Assembly: GCA_016808115.1 (NCBI GenBank)
Contig: JAEQBH010004103.1
Location: forward strand, 1 to 64,000
Origin: Tetrastigma voinierianum
Taxonomy: Eukaryota > Streptophyta > Magnoliopsida > Vitales > Vitaceae
Direction of reading: 5' to 3'
DNA length: 64,000 nucleotides
This document shows, piece by piece, positions 33,240-46,515 of the stretch (the stretch's first letter is position 1; each line of letters starts with the position of its first letter). The notes under the pieces are model-generated. The model saw only the letters and a list, made by a program, of their open reading frames with translations. It was not told the DNA's origin and did not search any database. The position numbers were made by a program, and so were the translations under genes.

Positions 33240-34625
33240 TCCCTCTAGCGCTCAACGGTGGTGTAGTGAAATCGCATTTAACTAAACTTAAGGATGATGG
33301 CTCACCGACAAGCATACGCTAGCTGGTAGCCAAAGGATTTCAACAAACACCCGTGACTTCTTTGAAACCTTTCAAACCGTTGTTAAAAAGCACAACTATT
33401 CGCAGATAATCTTTACACTCGTCTCAAGCCTACAATAGACATCCAACAAATCCAGATATTAATAATGCATTTTTAAATGGAGATTTGCATGAGGAGGTGT
33501 TTATGTCAAGAACTAATGTTTAGAATGCCAAAGCTGACATATGTGTGTGTTACATTAAGGCTTTATATGGCTCGGCAGTTCCTGTAGCATTGTTTGAAAC
33601 ACCAGAGTATTTCTGACCTCGGGGCTTTCTATAATTCGCTTCGTGACACTCTCTTCTACTTACACAAAATACGCTAAACGTTGTTGCTTCGCAGGATAGA
33701 TGACATTCTCATCACCCGTGACTGTCGATGTTCAACACGCTATTGATGCCTTCACACTTAGTTTGCTCTAAAACCCTGGGTTCAAGACACTACTTTCTTG
33801 GTTTTGAAAGGGTCCTTAACTCCCTTAGGTCGCACTCGAGCCAAGCCAAGTATGCCGACCACAGACAAAACAAATAATGGTCAGCGCAAAATTCATTTAC
33901 CTCATGTGCTTAAGCAACAATTTGTCTCTATGTACTTAAGCAACAATTTGTCTCTATCTGATAGTGAGCCCTTCTCTCAGCCTTCAGTGTATAGAAGCAC
34001 AATTGGTGCTCTTCAATACCTCACTTAACACGTGTCCGGATTCGCTCAGGTTATCAAGCTAAGTCAATTCCTACGCAAACACCTACTATCGCTTCAATGA
34101 ATGCTGCAAACGTATTCTAAGGTATGTCAAAGGAACCTCATTTCATGGCCTTGTTTAAAACCAAATTTTATTCACTCTAGAGGGTATTCAGACTCGTGAG
34201 ATCGGGGCAACAAACATAGATGATAGAAAACTGGCGCTGGGATATGTGTGTCTTTGTAGGAAATTTAATTACCTGGAGCTCTAGAAACAAAGGCAAAGCA
34301 GACGTATGTCTCGAGGAAGAAGACTACACCGCTTTCCAACATCTTCTTACCGAGATTGCATTTCTATTTCAACCATCGTGTGCTATGGAGTCATAACTGG
34401 AGCACAAGCCCCACTGCAACCCGCTACCATGCTAGAATAAAAATATATCAGAGCTCTACGCATTTCGAACTAAACTTAATCTCCGAACACAAGCTCGAGG
34501 TCCGACATTGCTCTCGACCGAATCTCAACCCATCAAGTCTCCTACAAAGCCTTTGTCACTTGATTGTTTTCTCGATCACAGGTCTAAGCTCACCACGTGT
34601 GCACTCCATGCTAAGCTTCATGGCA
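33240..34625 (+). pseudogene. Copia I reverse transcriptase and RNase H
   Basis: LVAKGFQQTPVTS at about 33328 and DINNAFLNGDLHEEVFMS (33455-33510) mark the RT palm. A box reading IDDILIT near 33695 keeps the two catalytic Asp. QPSVYRSTIGALQYLT at about 33975 and RILRYVKGT near 34115 are connection-domain motifs. The RNase H part has SSRKQRQSRRMSR-like text near 34275 and ends SPTKPLSLDCFLDHRSKL-like, the ADIFTKPL region, just before the 3' LTR. Stops and deletions are frequent, and the RNase H is heavily eroded. Confidence 0.8.
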
Positions 34626-35796
34626 TGTCAAGCAGTGACAAGGTTACCCTCAAGACACGTCGCCGCTCATATTATTATGTCAGACACACTCCATCACGAT
34701 ACCTCCGCATCGCGGTACTTCCACGTTTGTCCTAAGTCACAAATGCACGCCTACCTGAGAGGTCATGCTCTCACCAACTGCCAACCTAATGGTCCTTATG
34801 GCGCATCAAAGCACTCTCCCGAGAACTAACGGGTTTGGTGATAAAGTGCTTTGTTCTCGCCTTTTCTACAAGAGAATATATTTTCCGTAATGTTCAAGAT
34901 CCGTTCTCTCTCTCGCTCTCTCCTGATTTTCAACATTATCACATACGTTTAAAACATGTGAGAGTCATCTAGCCTGTCACACCCCGATTCCCGGTCCGAC
35001 CCGAATGACGGATCCGAACCAAGTCCGGGGCGCGAGACTATATACTAGGACTCATCGATCCGCTCATCAAAGCTGAACTCAGACCATGTATACAAACAAT
35101 TTCCTCAGAATAACAAAATCATTTATTAGACAGTTAACTACCACCTGAGCTGCCATTCCATCAAAACCTATATACACATACTTCTTAAATTCCATTTACT
35201 TATATAATGGACATATCTAATACAAAACATCGTAGATCGCGAAGTAAAGATCGGTGAGCACCTATCTCTTTTTTTTGAGATAATGGTCAGCGCGGAGTGT
35301 CATGTCCTCTAGCCTCTCTTCAATACCTACACGGATCAACACCCATGTTTACGCTTAGTGGGGAACATAAGTACGGATAACTACCAATGGTGATCACATA
35401 AGCTTATACATACGCATTTATATCTATACATATTCATATATAACTTTTTATTACTTATCATCTTTACACTCCTATTGCATGGCAATCCTTTCCTGCTATA
35501 TTGTTCTAGTCTGCATATCTCCTATCTATACTTTTTACTCGTATTCCCGTTTCTATATTTTTGTATATTCCATATTCATTCTATAACTTATCATTATATC
35601 ATATCATTTTTTTTCGACTATATGAATTTCATCACATCTTCATATCTCCCTTACGAGTGCAGAGTTTATACTTTACTATATCATATCATATACTCCGTCA
35701 TGTAGTTTTCGATACTTTCTACGTGCTTTCATATACTACACTTTCATATACCTTTTTTATACGATCTTGTATCATTACACTTTGCATTTTGTTTTC

Positions 35797-36275
35797 ACTG
35801 GATCATAGAATTGACATTCGCGATGATTCAAGAGGGAATCTCATCCCGTTTGTCATTCAAGAGTAAATGTGATTTCACATTTAATGGTATGATTCACTTT
35901 GATTATGTAATTGACATTCACGCATGCATTTGAGAGGGAATTCATTCCGTTTGTCATTCAAGAGTAAATGCGGATTTCACATTTAATAGTATGATTCACT
36001 CTCACTATAGAATCGACATTCATGATAGATTCGAGAGGGAATCTCAGCCCCGTTTGTCATTCGCAGTAACGGATTTCGCTATTTAACTAGTATGATTCAA
36101 TTGACCATAGAATCGGAGACCACGATATTCGAGTATAATCCCGCCATGTTTGTCATTCAAGAGCAAATGTATTTCGCATTTAATAGTATGATTCACTTTA
36201 AATTATAGACTGGATATTCACGCATGCATTCCGAGAGGGAATCTTCATCCTATTTTTCATTCAAGAGTAATGTGA
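35797..36275. repeat. Tandem repeat, about 100 bp, 5 copies
   Basis: TATGATTCACT recurs at about 35889, 35991, 36090 and 36186. Each unit contains GACATTCACG, GAGAGGGAAT, CGTTTGTCATTCAAGAGTAA and a TTTCACATTTAATAG tail. The array lies within the antisense solo LTR. Confidence 0.85.
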
Positions 36276-36339
36276 TTTCATGTACTTCAGATATTTTGTC
36301 ATATATTTTCATCTATATTCTTGTACTTCCCTATATTTT

Positions 36340-36480
36340 CATCTTGTAATTTTCATATACTATACTTTCCTATGATTTTCATATACTGTATTTTCCTATG
36401 ATTTTCATATACTGTATTTTCCTATGATTTTCATATACTGTACTTTCATATGCTTTTCATATACTTTATCTATCATATAC
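36340..36480. repeat. Tandem repeat, CCTATGATTTTCATATACTG, 26 bp
   Basis: About five copies with minor changes, within the same solo LTR. Confidence 0.8.
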
Positions 36481-37508
36481 ATTTCGTGTCATTGACACTT
36501 TACTTATTTGTTTGTATAATTACTATCACATAGCAATGTTATGCTCATATTATGTCATATCTTCTTTACATTTCCCATTTGTATATATTTGTCATTTTTA
36601 TGTTTCATGTCCGCAAATACCTTAAGTTTTGATAAAAGAAACTATAAGTGGCTCGAAGGCCAGATCATCAGGCGGGTCAGTTGGTCTACCCGCTACCGTT
36701 ATCATCAGGTGAGACAATGACATCTATAAGAGCCTCGAAGGAGCTTATTATTTACTGAAGTAGACAACGACCATCTATATGGCTCATGCGCCTCAGAATG
36801 ACCCAAACGCCAACCGACGCAGACACTCTTGTTTTTCACTAATAAAGATGCTCATTTATCCTCTACCAGTTCTAAGTAGATAATCAACGCAGATTTTATG
36901 TCGATATATCTCATATTCCCCAATAATTATTATCATTCGGTAATCATATGTGATATATATATACAATCATTTATTCATATCTTTGCATTTTTCATATTCA
37001 TTTTATATGCATGAATAACTATGATTACCATGTATGCTTATGAGCTATTTATGAATTCATAATAGGAGTTCATAATATGAACAACTGCTTTAAGTTAAGG
37101 GCCTACTGCTTTTCTCAGCGATTTATAACTAATGCGACTCAAATTTCATCAAGCTATTTATGGATGGATTGACTCCAATGGATTTTCCATAGAGTCCAAG
37201 AACACCCCAAACGGAGTCTGATCGAAGGCTACGACTGCCGGGCGCCACACGTAAATGGGTAAACCCGCCTGGCCTGACTGGGCCGCTTCAGCTGACCTGA
37301 CCCGGCCAAGCTCAACTGACTCCGCCTGAGCTCACCTATATTGTCCTCGATAAGAATATGAATGGATTCTTGACTGATGATCTTCCATGTATCTAAGAAC
37401 ACCTAAACGCGAGGTCGAACAAAGAAGCATGACTTCGGGTCGAGGTCACACGTAGTCAAACCCGGAAATTAGCCGACTCGACTGGGCCGAAAGCTAACTC
37501 CGACCGAC

Positions 37509-37585
37509 GTGAGGTGCACTGGTCGAGGTGCACCGGCCAAGGTGCACCGGGCCGAGGTGCACCGACCGAGGTGCACCGGTCGGTC
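37509..37585. repeat. GC-rich 15-bp tandem repeat, GAGGTGCACCGGCCG
   Basis: Five near-identical copies of a self-complementary unit (GGTGCACC is a perfect palindrome). It is an isolated GC-rich patch in AT-rich sequence, inside the solo LTR. Confidence 0.85.
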
Positions 37586-38554
37586 GCGACTTAGCCAAAG
37601 TAAAAGGGCCAGCACCACACAGAGGTCCGACCGAGAAATTCAAAAGCCTAACATCAAGTTCACTAATGTGGCTACAATTTACTAGAAAGACTCACTATGA
37701 AATTCCCTTTATTTCCTACCCAAAAACCAGTTCTAAGGTCAGGCTAATGCGTGAGAGCCAAAATAGTAAATTTTCTTGGTTCAAAATGCAACTGCACTTT
37801 CCTAAAACATATATAGGAGCCTTAGAGCTCTTCTCAACTCAACTCCTTACAAGAAATGAGTTTGGGAGTTTCCAAACCCAAAACCATACACAAGATAGAG
37901 GAGTTCCCAACCATGAATCATCCTTCTATACCAAAACTAGACAAATCCATACTATTGTACAAAAATCGATACTTTTCCATACAGAACTTAACAAGTTCCA
38001 TACACACATAGTTTCCATACATAACTTCCATACACATATTCATAGTTCCATACCTGTGATCTTCTTTTTCCTTTCCTTCTTTCTTCTTTTCTTTTCCTTC
38101 TTCTTCTTCTTCTCTTCTCTCTTATCCGTTTTTGCTCTCTTTTTCTCCAAGCACTCAAATGAGTATTTATTTCGTCTTATCCCTTTTATTTCACTTTTTC
38201 TATCTGAGCATCCTCGACTCATCCAAAGCCAAAAGACAACTTCACTCTTCTTTCCTTCAAGCCAATTTGTCTTCCACAATTTTCTTCCTTATTCGATTCT
38301 TTTAATATCTTCTTTATTACTCTTTGTCCCTAATTTCATTTTATTCTCAATTCAATTTATCAAAATCCAACTTCAGATACGAACTTATTAAATTCGATCC
38401 TTGGTCTTGAATTAGTAAATTATTAATTTTACCCTAAACTTTTGTATTAATTTGTGTTCTTGTTTATTTTATTCCGAAAATATAGTTTTTGTTTTTATTA
38501 TACCATAAACATGTTATAAAACTGCTATAGATTATTTCAAAGGTTATATACGCC

Positions 38555-38765
38555 TATAATTGTTTCCTTTATAATTTTTAGCCAATAAAAAAACATATTT
38601 ACAATGAAATAGATGAAGAGTATGAATTAAAAAACATGAGAGCTGGTCTAGCTGCCCCATGTTTGTTTCTTTATAATTTTTAGCCTATAAAACCATATTT
38701 ACAATGACATAGATAGAACAAGAATATGAATTCAAACATGTGAGTCATCTAGTTGTTCCCTCTCT
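38555..38765. repeat. Tandem duplication, about 106 bp
   Basis: Two copies of a unit starting GTTTCCTTTATAATTTTTAG (about 38559 and 38667). They run through ACATATTTACAATGA and end ACATG(T)GAG..TCTAG. The end of the unit is also found at 34943-34974, left of the solo LTR and right of copia I, so a third copy may have been broken by these insertions. Confidence 0.75.
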
Positions 38766-41039
38766 GCTTTCTCTCTTTCGTAATCTACGTTCGTTAAGGA
38801 GAAGTGTCTTTTTTGGCAATTTTTTACCTGTTTCTTTTACACATATCTAGGTTTGTTTTTGTTTTTTGTGTTTTTATCACTGACATGTTATGACGCTGCT
38901 TTATCGCTAACCTAATGCGCGAGCAATCGCCACAATCTAACTTTTCAGCGAATTCAATATAACAACTAAATGGAAAATTTCATTCTGATTGAGTCATAGA
39001 GTCATCATATCAACAATATGCATTTTTTTATTATCAAATATGTATGCCTTGAACTAATCATTTTTGCTATCTCTAAAATTTTTAGCACATTTGTTTATGT
39101 TTTCCTATCGATTTATCTCTTAAAAAAAAAAAAACTCAATCCACCCTCCTAGAATTGATCGTAGCATTTTCATCCACTTATCAAATACCCTTTTTTTATT
39201 ATTATTTTTTCTACCACTGCATCACATTATCGTATTATGTAAAACTTGTAAATCAAAGTTTTAAATGTGTACTCATCTAAAGCATTTTTGGCCTTCTTGT
39301 GGAAACTTTTTAGGATCATATCTAAATATACAATTTTAGTAATTATTATTAAATTAGGAGTACTCCTAATTTTTATTAAAATAAAGAATAATATCAACTA
39401 GTTGATGATATTGCTTAAAAAAATTAAAATAAAAGGTAAGAATCATGTTTGATTTTATTGTGTAGAATAATATTTCATTTTTCATTACCTTAATTATCTC
39501 CATTTCAAGATTATTATGATTTTTTCAATGTATTAAAATACTAAAACTATTATGATACATAATTTATTATTACATTCTTACAAAATAATTATTATATTAT
39601 TTATTTAATGTAATTAAAATAGAATATATAAAATGAATAATTCTTAAAAATAATAGATTGATTAATTAAACAAAATTAAATCATTTAACCCGTTCCATCT
39701 TGTGTTTTTAAAATATTTTGAACTATTTTGTGTGGATACTAAAAAAAATTTAAAATATTTTGTAGGGATTTTAGTATATGACTATTTCTATTTAGAAAAA
39801 GCTCAATTCAGAAGAAAAAAAATTAAAAATATAGAAATAAGTTATGCAAAAAAAAATAATAATAATGTAAAATTTGAAAGCAAATTACTTTTAAAAAGTT
39901 AAAAACAAAGGCACCTTATAGTTATAATCTTTTCTTTTGTTCTCTCTTTTTTCACCACCTTTAATTATAAATCTTTCATTTTCGCTCTCTTTTCACCACT
40001 ATAAACAATGTCATTCTAGCTTCAAACCCCAGATAAATAATAAGTATGAGATGAGATTACAAACATACTTGTGGGCTCTTACTTACATAAAACGTTATTG
40101 ATTATATATCATATTTTCTCAAGGGAATCTTGTGTCTATGTACATCAATATAAAAATATTAGAAAAATCGAAAATATCTCTTTTACATTGTTCAGAATAC
40201 TAGTAAAAAAAATTTAGAAGAATAGAAAATATCTCATTTACATTGTTAGAATACTAGCAAAAAAAATATTATGTTATAGGTAAAAAAAATTAATGATGAC
40301 ATAAATTAACTCCAAAATACCCTGAGAAGTACATCCTACCCTTAAAAGCACTCCCTCTTCTTCCTCACCCAAACACAATGTCTGCCACACTCACCTAGCC
40401 AGTACTTCTTCTTTTTCCATATGTCCTTTTGGCCACATTGAACCACAATAAGTTAATCCTAAAAACCCTAACATCTTATAAAAACGATCTTCTTTCCTCC
40501 TCGGATCAATGACGTTATTATGTTTCTCCTTAAATTCCCATCTCATCGACCCTTTGGAAGATTTAAAAGAAGATAATCCAAAACCTTAACATCTTCATTT
40601 CTTCTTCTTCATTTGAACACTTTTTCCTCATTGGAATACCCATCACGAGATTTCTATAGGAAAAAAGAAAGCTCCATCATGAGATTTCTATGGGAAGGAA
40701 GAAATCTCCATTAGGAGATTTTTGTTGTAGTGTGACAATGCCATGTGATTTGAGTATAATTAGATGAGTTTCCTTGTTTTTGAAATTAGTACTCACTACA
40801 CATACTGTAAAATTAATTACAATATTACTATGAATATTGTCATATCATACTGGGGGTACTACTTCATACTACCGTAATGAAAAAAATGTGCAAAATGGAA
40901 AAAACAAATGTCAAGACCTCTTACAAATAAGTATTGATAGGGTAGAAAACAATATTAGTGTCAAACAGAGCACAGCTCAAAGCGCAGTTTCCGCACTCCA
41001 CCTTATGAAAGGAGCAAGATGTGACCCAACCGTAACCCC
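38766..41039. other. AT-rich intergenic stretch, no gene seen
   Basis: No frame carries a recognisable protein. Short A and T runs and one local duplication are present: an AGAATA(G/C)..TCTTTTACATTG block near 40160 and again near 40215. The GAAATCTCCAT(C/T)A(T/G)GAGATTT text near 40665-40725 is a small repeat pair. Confidence 0.5.
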
Positions 41040-41500
41040 GGTCCACAAAGTGAGATCCTACCCATGCCAAAGTATACGGACCCAGGCCCAAATTTGAAAC
41101 CACCCTACCAGGTAATCAAGCAATATAGGCGGCCCAGAAACTCATGCAAAAGGGAAAAACACCTAGTCTCCATGATCCGCGCCCCACGGATTATGAAAGA
41201 AGAATCTTACATGATCACGACTCCTCCATTATCCCTTAATAGTCGGTCTATGATAAGGAAAATGAAACTCTTCACCTAATGGGAGAGATATCGTATCACT
41301 ATCTAACAAGGAAAGTAACCACAATTTCTCTTTATAAATACCAACCCATTCTACCACAAAAAGGTACGCGATCATAACGTCATCCACAGTTAAATTCTTT
41401 CCTTTCAATAAGAAAGAACCGACTTAGCACTGGAGATCCTATAGGGCGCACTCATCGCACCATCCGGCTCAAAGGTGATTAGTAAAAGCTATACAACGTA
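41040..41500 (+). mobile_element. Gypsy LTR fragment, Tat/Athila-like R-U5 text
   Basis: TCTCTTTATAAATACC at about 41321 looks like an LTR core promoter. It is followed after about 100 bases by GACTTAGCACTGGAGATCC, resembling the GACTTAxGCATCGGAG words common near the end of Tat/Athila-type LTRs. No TG/CA ends or internal region are visible. The call rests on these two landmarks and is tentative. Confidence 0.45.
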
Positions 41501-42572
41501 TTCAGGGCCCAATGTGATCCGCCAGACCTCTGGCAGCGATCCACTTTAGACCGGTAGAAAAAGCACCATCAAAAATATTAAACATTTACTACATTTTTAT
41601 GGTTGTAATGAGTTAGACAATGGATGGACTTGGGGTTTGTTGTTTGTAAAAATGGATAAGCTTTACAGCAATTAATTTGCATTGCATTGTTGCAGATAAC
41701 AACAGTAGTCCAGCTACAACCACTTCTCCAACTATAGCAACTGATAAGCCATTGAGACAGGAAGTCAATGTAGCTTGTAATAGCAACAATGGAAACAATA
41801 GCGGCAATAACAGCATAGAGGAGAGCTCCAATCTTGTGGACTTTGGTTTATTGTCGCTTTATCAGAGTCATTGGTTTGTCATGTTAGTTCTAATACAAAA
41901 GATGATGTTTTTCATCGCTCTTCGTTATAAATAATATTTATGTAGGACAATTCGCACAACAAATCGATTCGATCCACTTAAAATATCGTGATTATAGTCA
42001 GTCCCGCATGTTCAAGCAACTAGAAATAGAAATATTCTATCACTATATTATCAAATTTATGTGTTTTATACCGATTTATTATACTATTAAGCTAAATATC
42101 GTTTCATCATTTATGGTTTTTATAGTTTTTAGCAAATGGGAATCAATAAAATTATTTTTCTTTAAAAAAATATTTGAATATTATCGATCGGATTTGACCA
42201 GAGGCCCAAATGAGCTTATGTGAAGTGAAATGGATTGGAAGCCCATTTACCGACTCTGAATTTTAGATTTAAATATTTGTTTTAGGTTAATTAAATTTAT
42301 TTGTTTTAATATTTATCTTTGTATTTTTTTATTTTTTTAAATTTAAATTAATAAAATTAAAATCTTAATAATCAAGTTAGCAAATTTAATAGGAACATAA
42401 TCAAATTCACTAAAACTTTGTATGATAAAACAATATCCGCGCTAATAAGATAATGATAGCTCAAATCCTACACCTTCGAGAATTTTTAAACATTGTAATA
42501 TATACGACTCTATTTCTCGCAAATATATCGGGATTTACAATTATTTAATTTGATGTCTCTCTCTTATCAAAT
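41501..42572. other. Intergenic, no supported gene
   Basis: Two overlapping opposite frames (41613-41831 minus, 41677-41934 plus) are driven by Asn/Ser-rich or Leu-rich low complexity and have no recognised domain. The rest is AT-rich. Confidence 0.45.
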
Positions 42573-42900
42573 ATGTGTGGACCCCGCATTTTTTACTATT
42601 ATGTGCTTCCTACTTAAGGCAAGACTCATTTCTTTTATTTTGAAAAACGGTTTTTAGAAAATGATTTGGAGTCGTCACTTTTTTTTTATTTTAAAAGAGA
42701 AAACAAAATAAGAAAGAAAAACCATAAATGTGACTCCTGATAAGAAAATCACGTCCGGGAAAAACCAAATCTATGTCTAAGGGTTATATTACTTATCGCA
42801 TCGCATAAATGAAAAGATAAGATTTTATGCTCCCTAAAATCGGGTCTCTACTAAACAAACTAAAGAAAATGTGATTTTTAGCTAATTGATCAATGGATAC
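42573..42900 (-). mobile_element. LTR fragment related to the LTR at 52554, antisense
   Basis: It starts TGTGTGGACCCC and continues with AAGACTCATTTCTTTTATTTT, an AAAACGGTTTTTAGAAAATG-like block and GGAGTCGTCACTTTT. On the complement, the same order of blocks closes the LTR at 55300-55576. Only the terminal 330 bases are recognisable before an (AT)n tract. Confidence 0.55.
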
Positions 42901-42925
42901 CAATGACAAAGAATAATAATATTAA

Positions 42926-42930
42926 CATCA

Positions 42931-43001
<71 letters not shown>
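42926..43001. repeat. (TA)n microsatellite, about 37 units
   Basis: An uninterrupted TA run about 75 bases long. Confidence 0.95.
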
Positions 43002-43004
<3 letters not shown>

Positions 43005-44305
43005 GAATAGATAAATAAATAAACAATAAGCAAAGATCAAACGCGATACTTAGAATCAATGTTAGTAATAATAAAACTCAAAATATTCAAAATCAATTAG
43101 AAAATTAGGCTATAAATAAAGATACAACTATTTATTAAAACTGATATGAAATTTCGTATTCACTCAATTTATTATATGATACACAAGTCCAATTAACAAG
43201 ATTCTATTTCAGAATCAGAATTAATGCGCTTTATTTTAATCTGTTACATCATATTCACATTGTCAACAACAACGTACAAACAATAATACTATATACATAT
43301 CATCAGAGTAGAAATTGAAGGGAATGATAAATGATAAATATTTAATTTAGAAGTTTTGAGGAACATAATTTTACTTCGAGGGAATTTAGGAGAAGGGACT
43401 TGAAAATTAAATATTTGAAAATGGAGTTGTGATCTGGGAAATTTAAAGAGTAGTGATTTTTTAAACATTTTAAAGGATTTTTAAAATATAGAGAAGATTA
43501 AATTTGAATTTTTGTTTAAATTAAAGAAAATTATTTTTGTTAACCTTTTGAGAACAAAAACAAAAAAAAAAATTGAAGTAAAAGAAAATGATATTTAATC
43601 TTTCATTTTAGAAAATAAAAGGAAATAAGTTCAGAATTTATAAAAATAAATGAATTTTTGTAGTAGAGGAAACAGGAAAGTTTGACCTTTTAAACTAAAG
43701 AAAATTATATTTAATAGGACGTTTTTTTATTTTTATTTAAAAATGAATTTAAATAAGTAAAAGTTAATTTAGAACAAAACAAACAACAAACTCTACAAAG
43801 CGGGTAAAGAACTATATAAGAGACTTAAAACTCAAAGGTTTAATCTTAAGGTAAGGGTTTTATTTTTTCCTCTTTTATTTTCATCACGTGCACTAGGGAT
43901 TTGAAGTTGAAGGTGGGATTTAAAATAACAGCATGCAATTTATTGTCAAATAAATAATAAGGTTATAATACAAATTGAAACATATAAAAGTTGAAGGACA
44001 ATATATGGAGGTAGGTGATTTAAACAACATTTTAGAAGAAATAAATAGACCATGATTAATAATAAATGAGGTAAATGCTAAAAAAGATAAGTAAATGCTA
44101 ATAATGATGAAAATTTCATAAATTATGGTGGAATATTAATAAAATTAATGATGACAAATGAAATATATAATAATAATAAAAAGAAATCACCAAGATCAAA
44201 ACCCTGTCTCCACCGTCACAAATTATTGCGCTCAGCAGTAATTTTGATTGCTAATTCTCCGTAGAACAAAAGAACAGTTTCCCCAATCAAACAAACATTT
44301 ATCTT
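43002..44305. other. AT-rich intergenic stretch, no gene seen
   Basis: A and T runs and AAATAAAT-like words dominate; no motif-bearing frame on either strand. Confidence 0.5.
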
Positions 44306-44804
44306 ATGTATGTTATATTAATTTATTAATTATGACATAATCATATTATGATTTTTATTATATAATTATTTATATTAATTATGAGTCATTTATAAAATGA
44401 TCTAATATTAACTTGTTATGTGTATATGATTTTATCTTTTTCCTTATTTTAATAAATATATTTGATCAAAGCTCAATACATTCATTGTGTTATTTATAAA
44501 TATAGCGTTAAAATTTAACAAGGGTTTTATAAAACATATTTTAGGAAGATAGAAAGATTCATCTTTAACTTTAACATTTCTTTGATTTTGTCTTTCATAG
44601 ATTTGAAAGAGTAATGACAATCAATAATTCTTGATCTATTCTAAGCATGTTATTTATTTAATACAAATTGATATGCTTTGTTATTTTAATAAATTGGCTA
44701 TTTTATATATATTTATTAGATCTTTTGATTATTGATCAATTATTTTTTATATCAATAAATATTTTTTATTCTTGCAAAATAATTTAACAAGTCATATCAT
44801 AGCC

Positions 44805-46040
44805 ATGTGTTTCTTTTTCTTTTTTTGTTGTTCGGTTTCGTCTTTAGTGTGGAGATTCCGATTACGGTTCTGATCTTATTTGGACATCATTCCAAGTGGA
44901 TTACGATTTTCGTTGAATAATAAAACTTTAAAAAAATCAACTTGTTAACACTAAGCCTATAAATATGATTATATTTGACTTTTGATTAAAAGAAACAAAA
45001 AACAAAAGACGCGTCACTATTTTTTCCCATGGCAGCCACTTTGTTTCCAAAGTACTAAAGACTTTTTGTTTTTATTTTTATTTTTATTATTTTTCGTTCA
45101 CGTCGTTTTTATAACATCACTCAAATAAAAATATTTATTTTTTATTTGATTAACAATGGCAGCAATGGATTTCAGATTTCTCCTAAAAATCCTTTTAATT
45201 CCGTGTACGGGAAGCTGCATTTATTAGGATGCCGGTAAAACCAACGATATATATATATTTTTTTTTTTGAGATTTTTATAGGGTATTTTTGAAGCCAAAA
45301 TTTTATGTTTGTATCCCTACTTTTTGTTTTTTATCCCATTAAATATTAAATTTAGTTATGAAACAAAAATCAAAATTGTAACCAAAATTTATAATCTTTT
45401 CACTATTTTTTTCACATATTACTTGAGCAAGTTATGTTTTTATTGTTCAGAATATTTATAAAGAGATCAAGGGGGACAAACGCGCGACCTCGTGGCAAAA
45501 ATCGGTAAATATCAACGCTACGGTACTCGTCTCTCGCGAAATCAACATATCGTATATTTTCAATCGGACAAGCCATAATCAAATATCTCTCATTTTTCGC
45601 ATCAATTTTGCTAAAATCCATATAAATAGTGAAATTGTATTATCGATGATTTTATTATTTGGTAAAATGTTTAGCTTTTAGTGAAGATATTTCATTGCGG
45701 TCATGAATAGCGTAATTTTTATTATCCTATCATTGGAAAATTAACGATTTTAATAGAATAATGCATAATCGCTTCTTACTTATGTATGAGTCTTTTTTTA
45801 TTTTTATAGAATCTAGTATTTAGTGATAACTTTTTGCAGATCATTTGATAAGTAGAAGAATTGAGCAAATTTACACATTCCTCGTTTTATATGTATTGCA
45901 TTACTCTCTTTGTTTATTCTTCAAATTGAGCTTTCCTGCTCTCTTTGTCAATAAGTAAAAATTAATGAATTAATTATAAGAATGGAAAATGAATTATCTA
46001 ATAATCAATGGATGAATGTTTGTTTGAATCTACTCATCGA
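44805..46040 (+). other. Copia II internal region, gag not recognisable
   Basis: This region should hold gag but shows no UBN2 domain or zinc knuckle in any frame. A TATATATATTTTTTTTTT run lies at about 45249-45268. A 69-codon minus frame at 45412-45621 has no known motif and is not called. Confidence 0.4.
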
Positions 46041-46044
46041 TGCC

Positions 46045-46515
46045 AGCTATCCGATACTTGGTTAGATATTAAAGGTGCTACTTCATTCACGCTGCAATTC
46101 TATGTAAGTAATGATAAGTAGAAGAAGTCCAACTAGTTTGGAGTAATACGTGTACATGAGAGACGATACAAGAGTCCAAATTGATTTTATGAGAGTTGTT
46201 ATATTACAGCTTAGTATAGGAAATTTTTTGGAATTACAGAATGTGGAGTACATACCCTCAATCAGGAGAAATTTGATATCGGTACCTATTTTGGATAGAC
46301 TTAGATATAGTTTTTTTTTTTTTTTTTTTAAACTGAAAAGCAATTTTATATCATACTCATATTGATTGGCAATGAAACACTTTATGATCTTTGCATTAGG
46401 GTTGTATAGTTTGCTTCTTTTTCTCCTAATGTTAATACTGTTAGTAGCACTAAGCGTTTGAAATTGAATAAAAAGTCTTATATTCTTTGGCACAAGCGCT
46501 GGGTCATATTTCATA
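46045..46515 (+). pseudogene. Copia II protease to pre-integrase remnant
   Basis: WLDIKGATSFT near 46058 is a damaged aspartic protease block (DTGA or DSGA changed to DIKGA). MRDDTRVQIDFM, then LQLSIGNFLELQNVEYIPSI and RRNLISVPILDRL (46157-46305), is well kept. A 19-T run at 46311-46329 breaks the frame. NTVSSTKRLKLNKKSYILWHKRWV near 46430-46500 is the start of the pre-integrase zinc region. Integrase itself is missing; the next readable block is RT. Confidence 0.8.

Larger units (their letters stand above)
30024..34940 (+). mobile_element. Ty1/copia element I, full length but dead
   Basis: The 5' LTR is 30029 to about 30345 (starts TGTTGAAGCAG). The 3' LTR is 34626-34935 (starts TGTCAAGCAGTG, ends TTTTCAACA). 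Both share the ATGCACGCC, CCTAATGGTCCTTATGG and AGAGAATATATTTT blocks. Flanking 5-mers are TTATA (30024-30028) and TTATC (34936-34940), a near-perfect target duplication. The primer site TGGAATCAGAGC (30349-30360) is of the initiator methionine tRNA type. Between the LTRs run gag, protease, integrase, RT and RNase H in the copia order, all with stops and shifts. LTR length and motif wording suggest the Ale-like group, with low certainty. Confidence 0.9.
34970..38555 (-). mobile_element. Solo gypsy LTR, antisense, 3.6 kb
   Basis: It starts at 34975 with TGTCACACCCCGATTCCCGG, identical over that stretch to the start of the LTR at 3188, and stays similar for about 65 bases. The other end is less clear but aligns with the end of the first LTR (TATTTCCGAAAAT..ATACCCTAAAC.. 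text), giving an edge at about 38547 (GGTTATA). The flanks TAGCC (34970-34974) and TACGCC just after the edge hint at a target duplication. There is no internal region. A 287-codon open frame at 37528-38391 lies inside it, opens in a GC-rich 15-mer array and continues into low-complexity F/S/L-rich sequence, so it is not a gene. Confidence 0.7.

Noticed and set aside
37528..38391. The longest open frame in the window, 287 codons
   Set aside because: It starts inside a GC-rich 15-mer array and continues into Phe/Ser/Leu-rich low complexity within an antisense solo LTR. There is no domain and no reason to expect translation.
41613..41934. Opposite-strand frames with Leu- or Asn/Ser-rich protein
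   Set aside because: Low complexity, no domain, and complementary composition explains both.
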